A stretch of 64,000 nt of DNA. Source: Neoconidiobolus thromboides FSU 785. Its lineage: Eukaryota; Entomophthoromycota; Entomophthoromycetes; Entomophthorales; Neoconidiobolaceae. The stretch is taken from positions 1-64,000 of the forward strand of contig MU626365.1 of assembly GCA_025603075.1 (NCBI GenBank), written 5' to 3'. A program made the translations under genes and the position numbers. The notes beneath the pieces are model-generated. The model was not told the origin of the DNA, ran no database searches, and saw only the letters and a program-made list of their open reading frames with translations. Positions 10,349-21,882 of this stretch are shown piece after piece. Every line of letters begins with the position of its first letter. Position 1 is the stretch's first letter.

Positions 10349-11169
10349 TGTAGTAATTTTGCAATTTAAGTTATCATTATCATAAAAATTAGTAAACTTT
10401 TTTAAATTTGTAGGGAGTATTTTTTTATTTCTCCTGTTTAAAAGTTTTTTAGTTTATCATCAGAGTTGTAAATTTTTTAGTATTATTTATATTAATATTA
10501 TTATGTTTAGAATACTTAATTTGGTTATTAATAAAGCGCTTATTCTAAACATTTCCTTTATCTTAATTTTACTTTTTAAACTTTGCTTTTATAGTTTTAA
10601 AATTAAAATAACTAATTGTGAGATATCGCTCTGTCAGTTCTGATTGATTATAACATATGAATCATAAAAATTAAGTAAATATGTTAAATTTTAAAAAATA
10701 TGATATAAAAACTGTTTACAAGTATTAAAAAAATTTAAAATCAGTATCAATAAACGAATACAGAGCAAAATGGCTATCAAATAAGCTATCAAACTTAATT
10801 TTAAAATAAATAAATAAACAAATAAACAAATAAACAAATAAATATAGTTTAATGAATTTTATATTAATATTAACAACTGGATTTTTATAATAATTTTATC
10901 ATTAAAAGTGAAAATTATCCTACAAATAAATGAATTAAACATGAATCAATTTGATGCAGGATCTTTTTAGTTTTAAAAACAGAATCTGATTAAATATAGT
11001 AGGTATTTTTGTTAGATCTAAGTTTTATAATAAATTTAATAACAATAATATTAAAATTAGATATAACATATTTAAGCAGCTTATAATAATTAAATATGCT
11101 AAAATAAAAAACAGAAAGAGTAATTTTTTTATAAATATAAGGTCAAAAACTTAACTAATTAAAAATGTA
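10349..11169. other. Intergenic within repeat-rich tract
   Basis: No gene seen. A possible element left-end remnant (TAGGGAGTATTTTTTTATTT) lies at about 10411. A simple-sequence tract of TAAA/CAAA units occupies 10806-10843. Confidence 0.5.
10806..10843. repeat. Simple repeat (AAATAAAC-type units)
   Basis: Tandem TAAA and CAAA tetranucleotides, about 38 bp. Confidence 0.8.
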
Positions 11170-11270
11170 TGGGGGTGTTTTTTTAGTTTCATTACTTTTC
11201 TCTCTTTTTAAGCGCTATTTGAGTAGAAAAGCTATTAGTAAAATTCTTAAACAAAAAAAATACATCTACA
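11170..11270 (+). mobile_element. MITE-like element, forward copy 6 (first of tandem pair)
   Basis: 101 bp from TGGGGGTG to CATCTACA, flanked by TA. Directly followed by another copy that shares the TA at 11271-11272. Confidence 0.75.
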
Positions 11271-11272
11271 TA

Positions 11273-11371
11273 TGGGGCTGTTTTTTTTAGTTTCATTATT
11301 TTTCCATTTTTTAAGCGCTATTTGAGTGGAAAGATTGTAGTAAAACTCTTAAATAAAAAAACACATCCCCA
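11273..11371 (+). mobile_element. MITE-like element, forward copy 7 (second of tandem pair)
   Basis: 99 bp from TGGGGCTG to CATCCCCA, TA on both sides. It abuts copy 6 through one shared TA, as expected if one copy inserted into the TA flanking the other. Confidence 0.75.
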
Positions 11372-11595
11372 TATGTAAAAATGATACTAAGAAAATATAT
11401 ACTAAGAAAATATATACTTTTTATAATAATTTTCAAAATATTAGCTTGGTTTAAAGCTTTGATATCTAGTTAAATTATAATAACAATTTAATCTTTATTA
11501 TTATTATTATTTATATTATATTTAAAAATAATTAGTCATTAATAATATTTAAATAAAGCTATTGTTATAGTTATAAAAGCTTTTTTAATAACAAA

Positions 11596-11695
11596 TGGAG
11601 ATGTTTTTTTAACTTCATTACTTTTTCTATCTCTTGAGCGCTATTTAAGTGGAGAAATTGCTAGTAAAACTCTTAAATATAAAAATACATCTCCA
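11596..11695 (+). mobile_element. MITE-like element, forward copy 8
   Basis: 100 bp from TGGAGATG to CATCTCCA, flanked by AA on both sides. The matching changes in both termini (GAG/CTC) keep the inverted repeat paired. Confidence 0.75.
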
Positions 11696-11850
11696 AATGC
11701 TAAATATAAAATTCGATATTTAGTATTAAAAAAAATCTATAAAATTTTTTAGTTAGCTATTTATGATAAATTAAAAGTTTTGATTTTATTTACTTAATTT
11801 ATAAAATCAACATATATATATATTTTGCTAGCACTGAACACAGGAAAAAA

Positions 11851-11924
11851 GCTCGTATGGCGCAATTGGCTAGCGCGTCCGACTGTTAATCGGGAGGTTA
11901 CTGGTTCGATCCCAGTTATGAGCG
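11851..11924 (+). tRNA. tRNA-Asn (anticodon GTT), copy 2
   Basis: Identical in sequence to the gene at 9205, including G73. A run of six T lies about 12 bp downstream. The flanks are unrelated to those of the other copies, so this is not a recent segmental duplication. Confidence 0.96.
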
Positions 11925-12619
11925 TTTAGAGATATTTTTTCAAGTCCATTCTAATAAAACGTAAGTATAAAAGATTGTTCTTATTACTTATTTAAAATGA
12001 AGTTGGGTATAATTATCTTTTGCTTAGAATTTATATTAGAGTTACTTGTTTAGAAATAGTTTATTGATGGTTATATATATCTTTGAGTTGTTTATAGTAA
12101 TCTAAAGACTAAAGTAGGTTTTTTAATGTGGTTGTTACATTGATTACATTTTTAATCCTATTTTAAAAGCGATTGATAATAGGATAGCTAGTAAGGTACT
12201 ATATATACATGATTTTATGATATCAGTAATATGACGGATTACTTTGATCTACTGAGGTTTGAAATGTTTTATAGTATATTTAATAAATAATAAAGCACTA
12301 TTAATTTTCATACATTAAACTTAGATTTAGAACTAATGTTAACACAATGGTATATTTGAGTGTAAAACAAAAAATAATCTTTTCAATGAATCTATGTATG
12401 TATATTATTTTTATCTAAATATCATTATCAATATCTACCTCAACTAATTTTACTATCAGCTCTCTATTTAATATTCATTACCTAATTTTAGCTCAACCAA
12501 TAAAACCAAATTAACTCAAGTTACGCATATACTTTGATTACACTTCTAAAACTTACAAAACTAAAATTTATAAAAACTACTCTTCTCTACCAACAAAAAA
12601 AACTAAAAAAAACCTTAAA
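11925..12619. other. Intergenic upstream of MON1
   Basis: No gene seen. About 12113-12205 resembles a badly decayed forward element (TTTTAATCCTATTTTAAAAG then AGCTAGTAAGG), but the ends are gone. The last ~200 bp before MON1 are A/C-rich on the coding strand. Confidence 0.5.
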
Positions 12620-15063
12620 ATGAGCGATAAATCAACGAATCGATCTAGTATAGACCCAATGGATTTAACTTCTATATTAAAAAAAGAACGAAGTGAAGCA
12701 ACCACATCTTTAGAGCAAATCAATGTCACCAGTTCTTTACTCGAAAATATTAATACGGATTCTAATTCTATTATAGATGCTTCAGTGCCTATATCCCTGT
12801 CCCGACCATTATCAGCACATTCTTTGTTATCACATAAATACCCAGGTCAAATATCCAGAACTCAATCTTTAAAAGATGGTTTATCTCCTAGGATGTTAAC
12901 TAATGATATAAAACGTCGGCCTTCTTCTAGACAATCATTAGCATCGATGGTAACCTTACAATTGTTTTTAAATAAAAACAATAACGAAGAAGCAATGTCT
13001 GGTAAGTGAATTAATATTTTTTATTAGATCTGAGAAGTTTTTCCTTTATAAAATAAATAGCAGTTATTTATTTTTGAAATTTAGATAATTATTCAGAAGG
13101 AAGTAAAAGAAACACATTGATTGAGGAGCGAAATAGCACTATTGAATCTCCCAAAGGACTAGCTTTTGAAAACGAAGAATTAGAGCAAAGTCCTGAGTTT
13201 CAACAAAATCAAATTGAGGCTATTGAAGAAGAAGACGTTAATTTTGAGCAGGAAATGTTAGATAATGCTAGTTTATTAGAACAACTTAATAATAGTAATA
13301 AGGAAGAAAATAACAATATCAAACAATTGGTATTTAATGATTCGGACGATGATGAACTTTCAGAAGGTGATATTATTGATGGTCCATATCATAGGAGAAA
13401 ATACGGTGATGAAGGTAATAACTTAATATAAGATTTGATAGGAATTAAATTATGAATTTTTTAGATCCTAATTCACACAGTTGGAAAAACCATAAACATC
13501 ATTTGTTTGTTCTGAGCTCAGCTGGGAAACCTATTTACACTAGGTAAACTTTATTAGTTTATTACTTTTTGAAATTAAAATTTAATTATTTTAGATATAG
13601 TGACGAATCTAAAATGTCAGAATATATGGGCATTATTCAGGCCATTATTTCATTTTATGTAGACGAAGGAGATTCTATTAGGTGTTATTATTATACAATT
13701 GCTAGTTATATATATATTTATAATATTTGGTATTAGATCGATAAATTCTACTTCTCATAAAATTATATTTATGCAAAGAGAACCATTATATTTTGTGCTA
13801 GTATCAAGGACAAACGAAAGTGAAGAAATAGTAAATAATAATATTATAATAATTTATGATAATAATATAATAATTTATTTTTTATTTTTTGTTATTAATA
13901 GCTAAGAGATTATTTGCATTTATATTATCAACAAATAATAAGTACCTTAACATATTCTCAAATACAACGTGTATTTGAAAAGAGTACTAATTTTGATTTG
14001 AGGCGGTTATTAAATGGAACAGAAAGTTTTTTAGATACTTTAATTAAACGTAGTGTTTCATTATCACCTAGCTATTTATTAGAATCTATTAGAAGTGTCA
14101 AAATGAATATCAAGCTACGATTAAAAATAAGTAAAGCTATTAAACCTTTAGCCATTCAACAATTAGATATTATCTATGTAATATTAGCTAGTAAATATAG
14201 ATTAGTTCATCTATTAAGATCTCATAAAGTTAATTTACATCCAATGGATTTACATTTATTATTAAATTTGGTGAATTCTTCACCTGCTTTTCTAAACCTT
14301 AATCAAGCCAATTGGGTTCCTATCTGTTTACCTAGATTTAATAAATCAGGTTATTTATATGCTTTAATATCATTTTTAAATTTGGATCCTCCATTAGTAT
14401 TGATCATATTATCACCATTAAGAGATAAATATGAAGAAATTAAAAAAGTAAATGACATTATCATTCAGGTAAAAAGTTATTATAATCATATATTATCAAT
14501 ATTAATAAATCAATGTTTTATTATTAGAATTTGAATCATGAAAATCTAATTAATGAAATTTATGAAAGTATTGAAAATGATGCGTTTGATTTAGGTAAAT
14601 TTAATTTATTGTTATATTTTATAAAATTATTTATTTTATTTTGTTAGCTGAAATCGGAATTCCCGGTTTGAGACACTTTATATTTAAATCTAAAAATTTA
14701 TTCCAATATACCAGTTCAAGGTTAGAGCCACCATATATATTAAAAAGAGAAAGGAGGAGGTAATTTTTATTATTATTATTATTATTATTATACTAATGTA
14801 AATCACATCTAAAATTTAGATTATTTGAATTATATAAGACTTCTTATTATATAATGAACTCTCGATTTAGAAATATACGTATCTATTTTAATGATAGTGA
14901 AACAGAAACAATAGTCATTTGGTCTACAAATCAATTTTTATTATTTGCTACATTTACTCCCTTTTTATCTAAAACAACCTTAGTTAATTTGGCTTTAAAG
15001 TTAGTTAAATATTTACAGGCAGATAAGGAACAATTATTTATTACTCAAACTACATTAATTTAA
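12620..15063 (+). CDS. MON1: Vacuolar fusion protein Mon1
   Basis: Mon1 partners Ccz1 as the exchange factor that activates Rab7/Ypt7 on late endosomes, vacuoles and autophagosomes. Nine exons are proposed: 12620-13001, 13085-13414, 13465-13543, 13595-13681, 13737-13830, 13902-14468, 14528-14594, 14648-14759 and 14820-15063. All are GT-AG and in phase, giving about 653 residues (yeast Mon1 is 644). The first ~250 residues are acidic, Ser/Asn-rich and probably disordered. The family hallmark LFVLSSAGKPIYTRYSDE spans the exon 3-4 junction. LVSRTNESEEI, FDLRRLLNGTESFLD and the C-terminal LFELYKTSYYIMN follow in the usual order. The 3' end converges on the next gene with a 79-bp gap. Confidence 0.92.
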
Positions 15064-15142
15064 ATATAATAATAATAATAATAATAATATATAAACGATA
15101 GGATAATATTAACAATTATTATTTATTTATTATTTATTTATT

Positions 15143-16813
15143 TTATTGTTTAAGTAAATGTAATTGATTTTTTAAACTTGGAAATTTCAATTGAATAATT
15201 TTTAATTTATTAGCTAAATTAGAATCAATTTTTATATCATTATTGATTAAATGCTCTTTAATTAAATAATTTAATAAATTATATTGTTTTTTATTTATAG
15301 CTAATGATAATAATGAACTTAATTGATATTCATTTTGTAAATCAAATAAATTAAATTTATTTTTTAATATTTGAATTTGTTGATAATTTAAATAAATAAA
15401 TAATTTACTTATTATAGATTTTAATTTAATATCCGCTTCACTATTATATTGTAATAGATAATTATAGGCCATTTCATACTGTTGATGGTAGATTAAATTT
15501 TGCAATAATAAACTTAAAATTGGGTTATTTAGTTGAATATTTTGTATTTTAATTTGTTGTTGATAATAATTAAAAATTTGTAAATATTGGAAATTTAATT
15601 TATTACCGTATAGCATAGTTTGTAATAATTGTTGATTTAATTGAATATTGAAATTAATTAAAAATTGATGAGCTAATAAAAATTCATCATTTAATATTAA
15701 TCCATATAATAAAGTATTAATTACATTAATAAATCTATATTGTTTAATATCATTATAAAAACTTGTTATTGTCTCTATTGTTAATTTATTATCGTTATTT
15801 GTATTTTCGTTTTCGTTGTTATTCTCTTTTAATAATTTAAAATATATTAATAACGATCGATTAATACAACTATCCGTTACATTTGGCCATTGATAGATAT
15901 CTATTTTTTGAATAAATCTACTAAAAACTGACAACTCTAATTTCTTTTTTAACTCATAAATTAACATTCCTTTGTATAGCGTTTGTACTTCTTTTCCTAA
16001 CATATTTAAACTCTTTTGATATAATTGATAATTATCTTTCATCTTGTTTCCCATTTCAATTAACTGCTTACTATTATTTTTACTTAAATAACTAAATACC
16101 GTTTGTATCAAATCTTTATATTGTAGACTATATTTCTCTTCTTGTAATGAGCCCATAGCTAATGTCTTCAGTGTTAATTCTGTAGCCAGTTCTGACTTAC
16201 ATTTTAAATTTAATAGAATAAATTTATACAAAAAATGCTGTTTTTTAGTTAAATAGCACCAATAAAAATGCTGATAAAACTTATCTTCTAATAAATTTAA
16301 ATTTAATTGTTGAGCTAAATTTATAAAATATAATAATAATTGAAAATTATCACTATCCTTAGAGTCCATGCTTATTAATTGAAAATAAAGTTCATAGAGC
16401 TGTTTCTCAACTATCTCAAGACGCTTCAATTGGGAGGAATAGGCAATGAAACTTTGCGTTAGTTTAATTACTAATTTTGAATTATTAGATAATATACTTA
16501 ATTTTATAAATTCCAAACTGTTATTTTTAATGTTTGCTAAGGGTTCCTCTTTATTATCAATATCCTTATTATCATTGATATTTATTTGTGTTAATGAAAT
16601 TATTTTTATTATATTTTTTTGAGTTGGCAATATATTATAAGATGTGAATTTACTGATTTTTTTACTCAACTTTTTGATTGTATTATTACTATAGCCTATC
16701 AAACTCGTTTTTGTTTCTATGCTTCTTTTTACTCTCACTTGGAATTGATAAACCCTAATTGTTGACTTAGGATGAATACTACGTTGAATTTGAGTTTGTA
16801 ATAAACTACTCAT
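15143..16813 (-). CDS. Probable mitochondrial helical-repeat (PPR-like) protein
   Basis: An uninterrupted 556-codon frame. The first ~60 residues are rich in Arg/Lys/Ser/Thr and nearly free of acidic residues (MSSLLQTQIQRSIHPKST...), typical of a mitochondrial targeting sequence. From about residue 110 onward it is built of short amphipathic helices with LL/NY/QQ patterns at roughly 35-residue spacing, as in pentatricopeptide-repeat proteins that stabilise or translate mitochondrial mRNAs. No catalytic motif is visible and I cannot name an ortholog; fungal proteins of this kind evolve very fast. It shares a 162-bp divergent upstream region with RPF2. Asn and Gln are strongly over-represented. 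Confidence 0.6.
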   Translation of the reverse strand: MSSLLQTQIQRSIHPKSTIRVYQFQVRVKRSIETKTSLIGYSNNTIKKLSKKISKFTSYNILPTQKNIIKIISLTQININDNKDIDNKEEPLANIKNNSLEFIKLSILSNNSKLVIKLTQSFIAYSSQLKRLEIVEKQLYELYFQLISMDSKDSDNFQLLLYFINLAQQLNLNLLEDKFYQHFYWCYLTKKQHFLYKFILLNLKCKSELATELTLKTLAMGSLQEEKYSLQYKDLIQTVFSYLSKNNSKQLIEMGNKMKDNYQLYQKSLNMLGKEVQTLYKGMLIYELKKKLELSVFSRFIQKIDIYQWPNVTDSCINRSLLIYFKLLKENNNENENTNNDNKLTIETITSFYNDIKQYRFINVINTLLYGLILNDEFLLAHQFLINFNIQLNQQLLQTMLYGNKLNFQYLQIFNYYQQQIKIQNIQLNNPILSLLLQNLIYHQQYEMAYNYLLQYNSEADIKLKSIISKLFIYLNYQQIQILKNKFNLFDLQNEYQLSSLLSLAINKKQYNLLNYLIKEHLINNDIKIDSNLANKLKIIQLKFPSLKNQLHLLKQ

Positions 16814-16975
16814 TTAAAAAAGAATTTAAAAAGAGTTAATTTTTTGAGTAATAAAAATGGGAATAAAAGTTGTCGAAAATTTTAATTGCAAAAAGTTTCA
16901 ATTCAGAGAAAAAGAAATCCAACTTAAAATTGTTCAGGATTGAAACTCGAAATTTTACTTTTTAATAAAAATAAA

Positions 16976-18150
16976 ATGTTGAGAATAGTGTAAGTGAGAA
17001 ATTTAATATTTGATTATTCGAATTTAGAATTAATTGACAAATATAATAGTAAACCCAAAAACGCACGTTCTAAGAGAGCTTTAGAAAAACGTGAAGCACA
17101 AGTAGTTGAAAATGTGAAAACATGTCTTTTTGTAAAAGGTAGTAAAACTTCAGAAATAGTCAACAAAGCTTTAAACGATTTAGTAAGTTGATCATCACGC
17201 TTTCATTTTTGCCTATATAACCAACTAACATCCTCTTATAGTATTTATTGAAGAAACCAGATGCTATAAAATTTAATAAGAAGAATGAGTTAAGACCATT
17301 TGAAGATGAAACTAAGCTTGAGTTTTTATCTAAAAAGAACGATGCCTCTTTAATGTTATTTGGTTCCCATTCAAAAAAAAGACCAGATAACTTAACTTTT
17401 GTGACTTTTTTTAATTATTGTATCTATGATATGATTGAAGTTGGGATTCAAAAAGCTAAATTTATGGACGAATTTGAGGTAAATTGAATTGATTGAAGTT
17501 TACACATCGAAAAATAACTAATTAAACCAAAATTTTAATTTAGGGCCTTAAATGTGGTGTTGGTTTAAAACCCAGCTTTCTGTTTAATGGTGAAGAATTT
17601 GAACAAGTAGAAGGATACATTAAATTCAAAACTCTAATTTTAAATTTCTTTCATGGTAAAGTAGTGGATCGAATTGATTTAGCAGGATTAGAACATGTTA
17701 TTACAGTTACAGCTAGTCCAACCAAACAAAATGAAAATGGATTAATTCATTTTAGAGTTTATACTATAAAAACAAAAAAGAGTGGGACTAAATTACCTTA
17801 TATTGAATTAAATGAAATGGGCCCAAGTTTAGATTTTTCAATTCGTAGAGCTAAGTTTGCTGATGAAGAGATGGTTAAACAAGCTCTTAGAGTTCCTAAA
17901 GAGTTGAAGGTAAGATTATTTGTTTATTTACATCGTTTTTGTAAATATTAATTGTTTATCATTATTATAGCCAAAGAAACAAAAGAATCATGAACATGAT
18001 GAATTTGGTTCTTTATATGGTAAAGTACATATGCAAAAACAAGATTTTGGTAAATTACAAACTCGTAAAATGAAGGGGTTAAAAAAGTCCATTTCGGTAC
18101 CTGAAGAAGATAATGAAGAAGATAATGAAGGAGAAGATAATGAAGAATAA
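16976..18150 (+). CDS. RPF2: Ribosome biogenesis factor Rpf2 (Brix domain)
   Basis: Rpf2 works with Rrs1 to bring 5S RNP (5S rRNA, uL18, uL5) into pre-60S particles in the nucleolus. Five exons are proposed: 16976-16989, 17050-17182, 17242-17478, 17544-17909 and 17971-18150, for 309 residues. The first exon is only 14 nt. It encodes MLRIV, which joins KPKNARSKRALEKREAQVVE, matching the yeast start MIRTVKPKNARAKRALVKRE (from memory). That match is why this start and the acceptor ending at 17049 were chosen. The Brix core includes LKKPDAIKFNKKN, RPFEDETKLEFLSKKND and IELNEMGPSLDFSIRR, followed by FGKLQTRKMKGLKK. An acidic Asp/Glu/Asn tail ends the protein. Confidence 0.95.
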
Positions 18151-18277
18151 TTCCTTTTAAAAAAATAGAACACTTTTTTATATAAAATAAAAAGAGAAAT
18201 AGATATTAGTTTATTTTATAATTATATTAATAAAATTGGAAGTGATTAATGAATTGAATTGTTCTTGTTTTTATTTT

Positions 18278-19713
18278 TTAATAGTATTGTCCTTGTAAAT
18301 GATAACTTTTTTTTAATGGCAGTGGATCTTCAGGTGCAAAGGAAGGAGTATAATATAATAGATTTAAATTAGGATAATTAATTGTAAATAATGGCTTTTG
18401 AATAGGTAAGTTGAAATCAAGTATATCATTTGTTTCATTATTCCACTATAAAAATAATAATTAATAAAAATAAAATAAAACAATAAACATTTACTAAACT
18501 TTCCAGTTTGTTAATTTTTAATAGTTTTAATTTTAAATATCTAGAATGTTGTAAATGAGCTTCTAAATCCACAATATCATTCTTCTTTTCAATTAATTTA
18601 AACCTCTTCTTTGATTCATTGATATAGTCTAAAGCTTTATTTTCTTTAATATTAATTAAACATTCCGACTTCATTAAAAGACCAATAAAAAAGTGGGTTA
18701 AATTAACAATCGTTTGTTGTGATGATGATTCTTTAATTATTTGCTTACAGTTGTTTAATCTTTCTATTATATAAGTTACAATAATCTTTCCATTAGTAGG
18801 GGTTAATTGTAAGCTATTCAAAGAAGCATGGTAGAGTGAGAGACTAAAATTAAATATTCAAAATTTAAAATCAAGTAAAACAATATAAATACTTACTTCA
18901 TAAATAATTCCCCATAATTTTTAATAGCTTTAATAATCGTTCTTTCTTCTCCTTCTTCTATTATCTCTAATTTACTTAAATAAAAATAAATCTCAGCCGA
19001 TTTTTGATGTCGTTTTAAATTCTAGAGAATAATAATTAATTATTGATGGTTTTATAAATCAACAGAAACTTACAATATCTAATCCTTCGTTGTGAGTTGT
19101 ATTGGTACCCCACAAAAACAATAAATCTGCTAAAGTAATTAAGATGAAATAACTAAATAATTTTAAAGATTGAAATTTATATGTAACATCATTCTTTGAT
19201 TTGGGATCTATTTTTAATTGATATTGGATTTCTATTAGTGGATTAAAATTATGTTATGAAGGTTAATAATATAAATTACCTTTTTCAATAGATAATTCAA
19301 TCACTTGCTCTTCTTTTAAAAAGTCTAATTGCTTGATTATGTAAAGCAGAGTAGTGAGTAACTAGTAAAAGACATAAATAAGATAAAATATAAAACAAAT
19401 AAGATAAAATAATTACATCAAACACCAATTCATAGTTTAAAATAATTTGATTTAATTGAAAATGAAGTTTACTTATTGTTTGTTCTAGATGGTTGATTAA
19501 TTGAATGGGTGAAATATGTATATAAATGGTTGGATAATTTTTGGATAATTTTAGAACATCAATCTCTTTCTTTAATTTCCATTGAACATTAATATCACCA
19601 TGAAATCTACTTATCTCTGTTTTGATATAAGGTAACTCACTAAGTTTAAATGGCTCTAGATCTAAACTTGAATATTCTACTTTATATTCTTTTTTTTGCT
19701 TTAATTTAAACAT
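18278..19713 (-). CDS. Helical protein, possibly BRO1-domain (PalC/BROX-like)
   Basis: I assembled about six exons on the reverse strand: start at 19713, stop TAA at 18278-18280, five short introns. The product is about 380 residues and almost entirely alpha-helical after residue 60. Recognisable segments are MFKLKQKKEYKVEYSSLDLE near the start, LKLFSYFILITLADLLFLWG in the middle, and a C-terminus FAPEDPLPLKKSYHLQGQYY. The order of features (N-terminal strand region, TPR-like helices, Pro-rich exit) is reminiscent of BRO1-domain proteins that bind ESCRT-III, such as PalC, but no decisive motif is visible. It converges on RPF2 with a 127-bp gap. The existence of the gene is well supported by phase-consistent splicing; the family is a guess. 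Confidence 0.55.
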
Positions 19714-19867
19714 TTTTTTAAAAAATTAATAAGAAATGTAATAAAAATCAAATTGGAATTGGAATTACGTTTAATTAAAAATTTAGAACAAATTATCAAT
19801 TTTTTTATTAAAATAATTATTGCAAAAGTAGTTAATGTTGTGTTTATGTATTAAAAAGGGTATGTAT

Positions 19868-19901
19868 TTAATCTCTCATTTCATTTGTTATATAACTATC
19901 A

Positions 19902-19934
<33 letters not shown>

Positions 19935-21380
19935 GATGAATCAGTATCAAAATAACTTTCTTTTTTTAAATTTTTAGGCCATAGCCCCTGTTTCATAACT
20001 TTATCAACATAACATAAATCAGGATGTAAGTCATCCAATTCATCTGCCTTTGCATTAGTATTATCATCTAAAAATCCCTGGATATCTTTTGGAACTTCTT
20101 GCATTTGTACTGAGGGAGAAAATTCAATTTTTTTTAAATATTCTAAACATTTAATTCTTATCTTTTCCAAATAACTTTTTGTATTTAAGTTCTCTTTTTT
20201 CCCCGTTAATTTAGGATGTAGGGAATGATCTGGTCCAAAAAAATTATAATAAGGGGAATCTTTTGGTAATTGATTAGGTAATTGAGTATCTGTAGCAATA
20301 GCTGTTTCATAAGTCCAACATCTAGATACATTTCTAATAGTATAACCCCCACCACCTAATAGCACTAGAGGTATATTAAACGATTTAACAAATCGAACAC
20401 ATTCACCATGAGCAATAATAGATAAATTAAAACAACCTAATCTATCCAAACCTAACGAATCAGTACCACATTGTAATACAATAGCCGTAGGTTGATATCT
20501 TTCAATTGTTGCTCCAATTATACTTTTAAATAAAAACAAATATGAAGCATCATCAATGCCATCTTTTAAAGGTACATTTAAAGAATAACCAGTACCCAAA
20601 TTAACTCCAACTTCTGAAGAGCTACCTGTACCTGGAAAAAAATCATTACCATATTTATGAAATGAAACTGTCATTACTCGATCTGAATTATAAAATGCTT
20701 CTTGTACACCATCCCCATGATGTACATCAATATCAATATATAATACTCGTGAATAAAATCGTAATAGTTGTAAAATACACAAAACTATATCATTTACATA
20801 ACAAAACCCAGAAGCATTCCATTTCTTTGCATGATGTAAACCACCAGACCAATTAATAGCTATATCCGCTCCGCCACTAATTAATTTTCTTGCAGCAGCT
20901 AAAGAAGCTCCAGTATAATAAGAACAAAAATCAAATAAGCCTTCAAAGGCGGGGTTGTCTCCTTGGTGGCCACCTAGGTTAAATTTTTCTAATACTTTAC
21001 CCATGCTTGAGGCGTTTTCAGGAGTTACTCTTAATTATAAATTTAAATAAAATTAATCCATTTAATAAAGAATATTATTACCTTTTTAAAAAATCAACAT
21101 AATCAATGGTATGAAATTCTTTCATTTCTTCATCAGTAGCTTTTCTAGGTTGATACATATCCAATTTTTCATGTAAATCATAACGTAATACTAAATCATT
21201 TGTTAAAGCTAAACGATGAGGTTTCATTGGATGGTATTCCTATTTTATTGTTACTTTTTGTTTTTTCTCAAATTGAAATTGTAGTTTATTTACCCCATAA
21301 TGAAAATTACCAACTTCTTCGCTATGAAAATAAGATACCCGCGATTTGCTATGACTAGCAACTAGATTAACATAATTCAT
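19868..21380 (-). CDS. HOS2: Class I histone deacetylase, Hos2/HDAC3 type
   Basis: Zinc-dependent lysine deacetylase of the Set3/SMRT-NCoR type of complex, acting on histones in the nucleus. Three exons: 21380-21294, 21239-21082 and 21029-19868, giving 468 residues. The N-terminus EVGNFHYG is followed by [18 protein letters not shown], the class I signature. GLHHAKK carries the His147/His148 pair and [17 protein letters not shown] carries zinc ligand Asp183. [14 protein letters not shown] and [20 protein letters not shown] complete the active site. [14 protein letters not shown] together with RLGCFNLSI favours the HDAC3/Hos2 branch over Rpd3. The C-terminus is highly acidic (about ten Glu in a row), possibly a regulatory or phosphorylated tail. 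The last third has no introns. Confidence 0.95.
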
Positions 21381-21808
21381 TTAAAATAAAAGATGAGTTG
21401 AATTTTTATTTTTTAAGTTGTTTAAATTGAAAAGGTTGATTGGGTGAAGAAATTTTATTACTGTAGATTTAAAAGATGCTATATTTTATTACTATGATTT
21501 ATTAGAATATCAATAATAGATAGATGTTAATAATTTTTAATATTTCATTTTTCTATACTTATATTAAATATAGTATTATCGTATATTAAAATTGATAATT
21601 TTTAAATTAATAAATAACCTTAAAGTAAATTTATAAACATAGATATTTAAAAGTTTGATGAATATGTAAAACTATAGAATGAAAAATAAAGTAATCATCA
21701 AATTATTCTATAGCTAATACTTCAAACAAAAAGTTACAATTAGATACTATATATTACTAGTTGTTTTAATAATGGGGACTCAATCAATAAATATATTAAT
21801 CCCGAGTA
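21381..21808. other. Intergenic between HOS2 and tRNA-Asn
   Basis: Holds the HOS2 promoter. Short inverted repeat-like AT stretches only; no gene seen. Confidence 0.55.
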
Positions 21809-21882
21809 CGCTCATAACTGGGATCGAACCAGTAACCTCCCGATTAACAGTCGGACGCGCTAGCCAATTGCGCCATACGAGC
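21809..21882 (-). tRNA. tRNA-Asn (anticodon GTT), copy 3
   Basis: Reverse-strand copy identical to those at 9205 and 11851, with G73. No clear run of four or more T lies within about 35 bp downstream, unlike the other copies, so termination may occur further on. Confidence 0.95.

Noticed and set aside
20662-20856. Plus-strand frame inside HOS2
   Set aside because: Antisense shadow of the deacetylase catalytic domain.
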